A stretch of DNA of 47,413 nucleotides from assembly GCA_015654795.1 (NCBI GenBank), contig JAATGF010000157.1, positions 1 through 47,413 on the forward strand. The letters run 5' to 3'. The notes below the pieces were generated by a model, which saw nothing but the letters and a program-made list of their open reading frames with translations, had not been told where the DNA came from and did not search any database. Position 1 is the stretch's first letter. Every line of letters begins with the position of its first letter. Shown here in pieces: positions 41,229 to 47,413 of the stretch. The DNA comes from Bacteroidales bacterium (lineage in GTDB: Bacteria > Bacteroidota > Bacteroidia > Bacteroidales > Prolixibacteraceae). A program made the translations under genes and the position numbers.

Positions 41229-41592
41229 ATAAATATGATAGGAATAATGAGTTGCTTTTTTGAAATGAATTCTGACTTTTGTCGTTTGGCTTCGGCCTTC
41301 GAATATTTCGAAAGCAATAATAATTCTGTAATTTACGTGCTGAAAATTGAGTAGTGTAGTGTTTGCAAAAGTTGAACTGGATATTTCCGAAATCAGTTCT
41401 GTAATTAAGTATTATGTATAAAATCTTAATCAGACGCGTATACAATATGATACGAATAAGATACGAATGAAATACGAATAAGGTAAATGGGAAAATACAG
41501 ATGAGTCGAACTGTTATTACATTAAATAGAATATATAATGTCTATTGATTTGCATTATTTACTTATGCAACCAAACTTAAAAAATACCAATC
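41229..41592. repeat. Intergenic region with dispersed element copy H (reverse) and 11-bp tandem array
   Basis: The reverse core is at 41362-41417. Three reverse-oriented 11-bp units lie at 41449-41481 (GATACGAATAA, GATACGAATGA, AATACGAATAA). A terminal TGTCTATTGATTTGCATT motif follows near 41540. The element separates the ATP-grasp gene from the decarboxylase gene, so the two may be separate transcripts. Confidence 0.7.
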
Positions 41593-42954
41593 ATGGGTAA
41601 AATAAGATATGAAAGGCCGATTATTCAAAAAATGAATACCGGATTTATGAATAAATTTGGCACACGGACAGCGTTTGAGTCTGTTACTCATATCGAGCGT
41701 GTTTCGGTAAAAAGTCTTATCAATCAATATGGTTCTCCGCTATTTGTAATTTCGGAAAAACAGATCAGGCGAACCTATCAAAATGCAGCGCGGATCTTTA
41801 AAACCCGTTATCCTAAAGTACAGTTTGCCTGGCCATACAAAACCAATTACATGAATGCTGTTTGCCAGATTTTTCATCAGGAGGGGGCATGGGCAGAGGT
41901 TGTTTCGGGATTCGAATATGAGAAGGCACTGGGAAATGGAGTACCAGGAAACAAGATTATTTTTAACGGGCCCAATAAAACCGATGAACAACTCATTGCT
42001 GCTGTGCGACATAATTCGTTAATACATATAGATCATTACGACGAGCTCTATTCATTGATAAAGTTGAGCGAAGATAATAACCTGAAACCTCGGGTAGCTA
42101 TTCGGGTCAATATGGATACCGGTATTTATCCCCAATGGGATCGTTTTGGGTTTAATTTCGAAAACGGTCAGGCCTGGAATGCCATTACCCGAATCATTAA
42201 CGCTGAAAATGTGGAATTAGTTGGTTTGCATTGCCATATTGGAACATTTATGCTTTCACCGTCGGCTTATGCTGCGGCGGCCAGTAAATTGTGCGAATTA
42301 ACCTGGAGCATCAAAGAAAAATTCAATAAAATCCTTCAGTACATTGATCTTGGAGGTGGATTTCCATCAATGAATACACTGAAAGGGGCTTATTTACCCG
42401 GATCGGATACTGTTCCATCGATTGACCAGTTTGCTGATGCAATTACCGATGTTATTTTGGGATATGGCTTTAAACAAGAAGATCTTCCATTATTAATTCT
42501 CGAATCGGGACGTGCGCTGATCGATGATGCAGGTTATTTGTTAGGCACAGTATTAGCGACCAAACGACTTTCGGATGGACGAAGAGCAACAATACTCGAT
42601 TTTGGAGTAAATACGCTGTTTACCTCATTTTGGTACGATCATAAGGTTAGTCCGGTTGAGTCATTTGGCAAACATACCGAAGAAATGGTGCTATATGGTC
42701 CGCTCTGTATGAACATCGACGTTGTACGCGAAAGTGTAACAATGCCTTTGCTTGAAAAAGGAAATCATCTGGTCGTTCATAAAGTAGGCGCTTATAATAT
42801 GACCCAATGGATGCAATTTATTACATTGCGGCCAAATATTATATTGATTGATAATGAGAATAATGTGCATGTGATTCGGAAAGCAGAAACGCTTGAATAT
42901 CTTGAATTGAATGAACAGATTCCGGATCATTTAAAGCATAACTCACTAAAATAG
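41593..42954 (+). CDS. Fold-III PLP-dependent amino-acid decarboxylase (diaminopimelate/ornithine/arginine decarboxylase family)
   Basis: This 453-residue enzyme has the alanine-racemase-like barrel with the PLP lysine K83 (FAWPYKTNYM), HCHIGT (213-218), the phosphate-binding GGGFP (254-258), ESGR (304-307) and the active-site cysteine C372 (YGPLCMNIDVV) with D376. Members decarboxylate meso-diaminopimelate, lysine, ornithine, arginine or carboxynorspermidine. A 30-residue N-terminal extension precedes the barrel. It lies after the PqqD/ATP-grasp pair and before the urea-transporter fusion, so a substrate made or handled by that pair is possible. It is not linked to lysine genes here. Confidence 0.88.
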   Translation: MGKIRYERPIIQKMNTGFMNKFGTRTAFESVTHIERVSVKSLINQYGSPLFVISEKQIRRTYQNAARIFKTRYPKVQFAWPYKTNYMNAVCQIFHQEGAWAEVVSGFEYEKALGNGVPGNKIIFNGPNKTDEQLIAAVRHNSLIHIDHYDELYSLIKLSEDNNLKPRVAIRVNMDTGIYPQWDRFGFNFENGQAWNAITRIINAENVELVGLHCHIGTFMLSPSAYAAAASKLCELTWSIKEKFNKILQYIDLGGGFPSMNTLKGAYLPGSDTVPSIDQFADAITDVILGYGFKQEDLPLLILESGRALIDDAGYLLGTVLATKRLSDGRRATILDFGVNTLFTSFWYDHKVSPVESFGKHTEEMVLYGPLCMNIDVVRESVTMPLLEKGNHLVVHKVGAYNMTQWMQFITLRPNIILIDNENNVHVIRKAETLEYLELNEQIPDHLKHNSLK

Positions 42955-43068
42955 TTAATTTCAGGAAAATTTATTGATCTGACATTTAATGTGTAGTATG
43001 CTCATTCTTTAGTTCTTTTACTTTCCATTTTTCCCGCACTTTGTGTGATTCTACAAATCTTTGTTAAT

Positions 43069-45279
43069 ATGCACATTCAACGAATCATAAACTTATTCCG
43101 AAACACTGTTCTGCCAGCCACACTGAATAGTTATTCTATTATTTTCTTTTTCAATAACAAACTATTGGCCTGCGTTATAATGCTGGTTTCCTTTTTCAAT
43201 TTCTTTGCCGGGTTGAGTGGTTTAGTCGCTGTTTTGGTGACCGTCCTAATTGCCAACTCGATGGGCTTCGATAGGATTCAGCTAAAAAGTGGAGTTTATA
43301 GTTTCAATGCTCTGTTGGCCGGAATCGGGATGGGTACTTTCTTTGATCCGGGCTTGGTTTTTTTTACTTTATTGTTGCTTGCTGCTTTGTTAACTCTTAT
43401 TCTTTCAGTTACTTTGGGAGGATGGCTTTATAAGTATGGGCTGCCTTTTCTTAGTATTCCATTCGTTATCACTTTCTGGTTCATCGTATTACCTTCCTCT
43501 CTATTTGAAAATCTTGGTTTAACACAACACAACATTTATTGGATGAATGAAGTGTATGCGATTGGCGGTAATCCGATGCTCAAGTTTTTTCAGACGATGG
43601 ATACACTTCCTGTGTATAAAATGGTCGATATCTACCTGCGATCAATGAGTTCGATATTTTTTCAGGATAACCTGATTGCCGGTTTACTAATTGCTGTTGC
43701 ATTGGTCATCTGTTCGCGAATTGCATTCTTGCTATCGATTATCGGGTTTATTTCTGCTTACTTCTTTGCGAAGTTTTCCGGATCGGCTGCTGCCAGTATT
43801 ACCTATTATAATATTGGGGCGAACTACATGATGGTAGCCATTGCCATTGGAGGATTCTTTGTTATTCCGTCGAAATATTCCTATTTGTGGGCCGTGTTTT
43901 TAGTTCCGCTCACATCGCTGGTGTTGCTATTTATGAGCAAGTTGTTAGGGTTTATTCACTTGCCTGTTTTCTCACTTCCTTTTTCGCTGGTAGTGATTCT
44001 TTTTGTTTATTTCCTTATGCTAAGAGTAAGTCCATCTAAATTAGTATTGACACCAATTCAATATTATTCGCCGGAAATTAACCTTTACACCTACAATAAC
44101 AACAAAAACAGGCTTTCGAATTTTCTCTACTTTCCGTTTTACCTGCCTTTTTGGGGCGAGTGGACTGTTGCTCAGGGACACAATGGAAGACATACCCACA
44201 AGGGAAATTGGAGCAGCGCATTCGACTTTATGATATTTGATAACGAATCGAAAACGTATACATCAAATGGCTTATTTTGTGAAAACTATCATTGTTACAA
44301 TAAACCCATTCTTGCACCTGCCGATGGCATAGTTGAAGAAATAATTGATAACGTTGATGATAACGAGATTGGCAAAATAGACACCATAAATAACTGGGGA
44401 AATACAATTATTATCAGGCATCTGTTTGGGCTTTATACTCAATTATCACATTTGAAGCAAGGATCGTTCAAAGTTTCCAAAGGCGATTTTGTGAAACGCG
44501 GTGATTTGTTGGCCCATTGTGGTAATTCAGGCCGATCGCCTGAACCACATCTGCATTTTCAAGTACAAATAACACCGATATTAGGTTCACGGACAATTGA
44601 TTATCCCTTTGCCTATTACTATGAAAAAGAAAAAACGGAACAGCAGCTATATCAATTTACTAAACCTCGAGAAGGAGCGTTGGTTTCGGGAGTAACTACT
44701 AATCCTTTACTGAAAGCCGCTTTTGATATAATGCCTAATACTGTCTTGAAATATAGTTATCTGAATAGTAGAGGGATAGAAAGGGAAGAACAGTGGGAAT
44801 CGTATACCGATGACTATAACTATAAGTATTTGTATTGTAAGGAAACAGAATCAAGTGCTTATTATGTGAATGACGGTTCAATGTTTTATTTTACAGCTTT
44901 TTATGGGAATAAAAAATCGTTGCTCTACTATTTTTATTTGTCGGCGTACAATGTATTTTTGGGAGATCCGGCGAACCGGGAAATGAAGACACCAATGCCT
45001 CTCAACGTCATCCGCAACAAAAGAATAAATGTTTGGTTTCACGATTTTATTGCTCCGTTCTACACCTATATCTGTGTTTGGCATTTCATTCAACCTGAAT
45101 ACACAAATAACCTTTCTGATGCTGAAATGTTAATCTTAAAATCTAAAATTCAGGTTTCAGTTTTTGGAAAGGAAAGAAGAGAGAGCGACAGCATGATTAT
45201 TTTGAGTGAAAACTGTCTTAAGGAATTTACTTATGAATCTAATAAGACTAAAATTCGGGCTAAATGCATAAACTCTTAA
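43069..45279 (+). CDS. Urea transporter domain fused to M23-family metallopeptidase
   Basis: This is a 736-residue protein started at ATG 43069 (frame open from GTG 43045). Residues about 1-320 are a UT-type urea channel with ten or so membrane helices and both signature repeats, LPFLSIPF and LPVFSLPF. Residues about 360-510 are an M23/LytM peptidase with H377 (THKGNWSSAFDF, with D386), a pseudo-linker PADGIVEEI and HLH (494-496). The C-terminal 220 residues have no recognised domain. M23 enzymes cut peptidoglycan cross-bridges and need the periplasm, so the urea channel would anchor the peptidase at the inner membrane. The next gene overlaps the end by 16 bp. Confidence 0.9.
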   Translation: MHIQRIINLFRNTVLPATLNSYSIIFFFNNKLLACVIMLVSFFNFFAGLSGLVAVLVTVLIANSMGFDRIQLKSGVYSFNALLAGIGMGTFFDPGLVFFTLLLLAALLTLILSVTLGGWLYKYGLPFLSIPFVITFWFIVLPSSLFENLGLTQHNIYWMNEVYAIGGNPMLKFFQTMDTLPVYKMVDIYLRSMSSIFFQDNLIAGLLIAVALVICSRIAFLLSIIGFISAYFFAKFSGSAAASITYYNIGANYMMVAIAIGGFFVIPSKYSYLWAVFLVPLTSLVLLFMSKLLGFIHLPVFSLPFSLVVILFVYFLMLRVSPSKLVLTPIQYYSPEINLYTYNNNKNRLSNFLYFPFYLPFWGEWTVAQGHNGRHTHKGNWSSAFDFMIFDNESKTYTSNGLFCENYHCYNKPILAPADGIVEEIIDNVDDNEIGKIDTINNWGNTIIIRHLFGLYTQLSHLKQGSFKVSKGDFVKRGDLLAHCGNSGRSPEPHLHFQVQITPILGSRTIDYPFAYYYEKEKTEQQLYQFTKPREGALVSGVTTNPLLKAAFDIMPNTVLKYSYLNSRGIEREEQWESYTDDYNYKYLYCKETESSAYYVNDGSMFYFTAFYGNKKSLLYYFYLSAYNVFLGDPANREMKTPMPLNVIRNKRINVWFHDFIAPFYTYICVWHFIQPEYTNNLSDAEMLILKSKIQVSVFGKERRESDSMIILSENCLKEFTYESNKTKIRAKCINS

Positions 45280-46409
45280 TCGCCGCTTTGCTTTTTGTTC
45301 CGGTAGTTGCAAAAGCACAACAGCCAGTCACTTTTTTAGCTGTGGACAGCATTACATATCAATATTATATGTCCGGGGATTGGGATAAGCTTCTTGAAAC
45401 AGGGAATCAGGCAATCGTGCAAAATATCGACTATAAAAGACTTCGCCAACGAATGGGATATGCCTGTTTTGTCAAAGCAGATTTTTATGGGGCGCAAATG
45501 CAATACGAAAAAGCATTGGCTTTTGATGCATATGATGCTGATACACGCGCTTACCTTTACTATTGCGGATTAAATACAGGCAACAAAAAATTTGCCCGTT
45601 TTCATGCTGAAAAGCTTCCGAAAGATCTGCAGCGAAAACTAGAGGAAGAAGCGTTCAAGCCCGTTGATGCAATTGATTTTGAATTTAACTATAAAGCTAA
45701 TAATGCTTTATCCCGTTCAGATCCAACCTATCTTCGTATGGGAATTTCTACGCAACTTGGTTATCGGATAACTTTATATCAATCCATTTCGAATTATCAG
45801 CAGACAATTGAAGGCTCGTCACTGACAAAGCAACCTGAGTATTTTGCGTTAATAAACTGGTCCGTTACCTCACACACCTCGCTGGATGTCGCTTATCATT
45901 ATCTGAATACCACCATAGATGGAATACTATATCCTGGCAATCTGCTATTTACTGCACTTTCCTCAAATATAAACCGATTTAGTTTTGGATTTAGTGGTTC
46001 GGTATTAAACAGCAATCTCGGAAATACGAAGCAATTTGGGCTGAAGGCAGGAGTTACTTTGCCAGGGAAATCGAACATTTATTTCAACAGTTCCCTGATC
46101 AGCATGATTGAAACGAGAAATAGCCGAGTCGTATTTTCTCAGACTGCTGGTGCACGACTCTATAAAATGGTGTGGGCAGAAGGGAATATTACCCTGGGCA
46201 ATTTAAAAAACTACAATGCTCACAATGCCCTCTACATCTATAATTCGGTTGATCCTTCCACATTTAGGACTGGATTTACATTATTTTGGTATCTTGGGGC
46301 AAGCGTGACTTTATTCGGTAATTACACTTACGACAAAAAACAAATGGAACTTACGCGTTTTGATTACAAACAACATTCATTTTCAGGAGGAATCATATGG
46401 AAACTTTAA
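45264..46409 (+). CDS. YaiO-like outer-membrane beta-barrel protein with N-terminal TPR-like region
   Basis: This 381-residue protein has a signal peptide (about residues 1-18, ending AKAQQ), a helical TPR-like part (about 30-130, with YGAQMQYEKALAFDAYDADT), then a repeated beta-strand region (about 150-381) with alternating hydrophobic residues and aromatic girdles, ending in HSFSGGIIWKL. This is the layout of YaiO-type outer-membrane proteins in Bacteroidota. It overlaps the urea-transporter fusion by 16 bp and the next TPR gene by 13 bp, which shows tight operon structure. Confidence 0.82.
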   Translation: MHKLLIAALLFVPVVAKAQQPVTFLAVDSITYQYYMSGDWDKLLETGNQAIVQNIDYKRLRQRMGYACFVKADFYGAQMQYEKALAFDAYDADTRAYLYYCGLNTGNKKFARFHAEKLPKDLQRKLEEEAFKPVDAIDFEFNYKANNALSRSDPTYLRMGISTQLGYRITLYQSISNYQQTIEGSSLTKQPEYFALINWSVTSHTSLDVAYHYLNTTIDGILYPGNLLFTALSSNINRFSFGFSGSVLNSNLGNTKQFGLKAGVTLPGKSNIYFNSSLISMIETRNSRVVFSQTAGARLYKMVWAEGNITLGNLKNYNAHNALYIYNSVDPSTFRTGFTLFWYLGASVTLFGNYTYDKKQMELTRFDYKQHSFSGGIIWKL

Positions 46410-47017
46410 AGAAAAATACGATTACTGTTTTACTGGCATTGATCAGCTTTAGTTCTTTCTCTCAATCAATGGATGCATTACAAAGTATATTTGCCAAAAG
46501 TTACGAAGCCGAAAATGCCAAAAACTATGCGAAAGCAATTAGCGAATTGAAGGCGGGTTACGATCCGGGAAACTATGTTATAAATATACGTTTAGGCTGG
46601 CTCAATTACCTCGCAAAGCAATATACCGAATCGATCAGTTATTACGAGAAGTCTATTGCACTAAAGCCATATGCAATAGAAGCCCGTTTCGGTTGTGTAA
46701 AACCGCTCAGTGCCCTTGAAGATTGGGAGAGCGTGAAGAAACAATATGTCGAAATATTGACGATCGATCCTCAAAATACTGTTGCGAACTATTGGTTAGG
46801 GGTGATTATTTATAATCGAAAAGATTTTAATGGTGCAGCAAGACTCTTCGAAAAAATTGTGAATCTTTATCCGTTAGACTACGATTCGTTGATTATGCTG
46901 GCCTGGTCAAAACTTTATAGCAGTAAACCTTCAGAGGCAAAGGTGCTGTTTCATCAGGCACTTATTATTCGTCCCAATGATAGTTCTGCACTAAGTGGAC
47001 TAAAACTTATTCCCTAA
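46397..47017 (+). CDS. TPR-repeat exported protein
   Basis: This 206-residue protein has a signal peptide (about residues 1-22, VLLALISFSSFSQS) and tandem TPR-like helices: YEAENAKNYAKAISELKAGY, YAKQ-type helices at LAKQYTESISYYEKSIAL, then YWLGVIIYNRKDFNGAARLF and ARVLFHQALI-like ends. TPR modules bind protein partners. It overlaps the YaiO-like gene by 13 bp and probably acts with it in the periplasm. Specific function unknown. Confidence 0.85.
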   Translation: METLKKNTITVLLALISFSSFSQSMDALQSIFAKSYEAENAKNYAKAISELKAGYDPGNYVINIRLGWLNYLAKQYTESISYYEKSIALKPYAIEARFGCVKPLSALEDWESVKKQYVEILTIDPQNTVANYWLGVIIYNRKDFNGAARLFEKIVNLYPLDYDSLIMLAWSKLYSSKPSEAKVLFHQALIIRPNDSSALSGLKLIP

Positions 47018-47413
47018 TTATTAAGGTTCTTTGCCTTTTTTCCTGATCACTTCGCCCCTAAGTGCCGGAAATAAAATAATGCTGTATTTATAAAAGCGAG
47101 AGAGGAAGGAATGGGGCGATAAGGCGAGTTTGGGGAAAAGGCAATGGGGAAAGGGTTTTATTAAGGTCATTGAAGAGGTCATTGGCTTCGCCGTCATTGA
47201 AAAAAAGTCATTAAAAATCTTCGTTTGAGGATCCGATGTTGATAAAGAACCTGATACCAGACTCGATATGGACCAAACATAGAGCAGGGAAATGGAATGA
47301 TGGGGCGAAAGGGAGATAATGGCGAGTTAGGGGAAAAGGCGATGGGAAAGGGTTTTATTAAGGTCATTGAAAAGTTCATTGGCTTCGCCGTCATTGAAAA
47401 AAGTCATTAAAAA
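47018..47413. repeat. Two near-identical ~115-bp direct repeats at window edge
   Basis: Copies run from about 47104 to 47217 and from 47294 to 47413 with an offset of 197 bp, sharing GGGGCGA ... GGCGAG ... GGGGAAAAGGC, AAAGGGTTTTATTAAGG, TCATTGGCTTCGCCGTCATT and AAAGTCATTAAAAA. Between them lies a reverse set of 11-bp-like units (GATACCAG..., ATGGACCAAAC, ATAGAGCAGGG at about 47251-47285). A half-element AATAATGCTGTATTTATAAAAG is near 47075. The second copy reaches the window end, so the array may continue. Confidence 0.75.

Noticed and set aside
1-47413. tRNA, rRNA, CRISPR array, riboswitch
   Set aside because: No cloverleaf with a conserved T-arm, no rRNA signature, no regular direct repeat-spacer array and no recognised aptamer core was found by eye; a covariance search would be needed to exclude small RNAs.

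Overview
The window reads as part of a Bacteroidota chromosome, probably a Bacteroidales or Marinilabiliales type. The reasons are TAnnTTTG-type -7 boxes in front of many genes, Bacteroidota-specific families (DUF4251, DUF6266, four-helix-bundle protein, RhuM, TonB receptor with a carboxypeptidase-like N-terminal domain), two-subunit indolepyruvate oxidoreductase, and very dense short palindromic repeats between genes. No rRNA, tRNA, complete insertion sequence, transposase, integrase or CRISPR array was found by eye. The base composition looks moderately AT-rich.

Layout. 1-6000: an LtaS-like sulfatase-fold membrane enzyme, a DUF4251 protein, a QueD/PTPS enzyme, and a TetR regulator followed by a KAS III (FabH-like) gene; a palindrome at the TetR promoter looks like an autoregulatory operator. 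6100-8000: a Tat-exported TIM-barrel isomerase whose 3' end is duplicated around a small cassette (GNAT-like protein plus a 55-residue basic protein). 8000-15200: DUF2721, a CBS-domain membrane protein, YgiQ, a two-domain lipid acyltransferase and a lipid kinase. 15400-16250: a PIN-domain nuclease with an overlapping partner that looks Cas2/VapD-like. 16400-19500: ftsK-lolA on the minus strand. 19900-23150: carbamate kinase, ornithine carbamoyltransferase and an iron-type alcohol dehydrogenase. 23150-25400: repeats around a zeta-type kinase and its small partner. 25400-30550: mostly minus strand, with a YiiX-like hydrolase, iorB-iorA, YjbQ and a CAP lipoprotein, plus a PD-(D/E)XK-like protein on the plus strand. 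31200-36400: DUF6266, a TonB receptor, a repeat-bracketed four-helix-bundle gene and ornithine aminotransferase. 36800-39400: a truncated RhuM gene and a LytS/LytTR two-component pair.

39890-47017 is the most unusual stretch: PqqD-like small protein, ATP-grasp ligase, fold-III PLP decarboxylase, a urea-transporter domain fused to an M23 peptidase, a YaiO-like outer-membrane barrel and a TPR protein, all on one strand. It lacks the radical SAM enzyme that PqqD proteins normally serve. A small-molecule or peptide-modifying pathway tied to envelope functions is a reasonable hypothesis, but its substrate cannot be read from the sequence.

Across the window, arginine/ornithine metabolism recurs (carbamate kinase, ornithine carbamoyltransferase, ornithine aminotransferase, a fold-III decarboxylase of the family that includes amino-acid decarboxylases, and a urea channel). 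Whether these are functionally linked is inference. The intergenic spaces hold at least four dispersed repeat types: an eight-copy ~55-bp element in both orientations, degenerate 11-bp tandem arrays, a three-hairpin ~137-bp element in three copies, and AGTACTT/GGCACTCC palindromes in four places.
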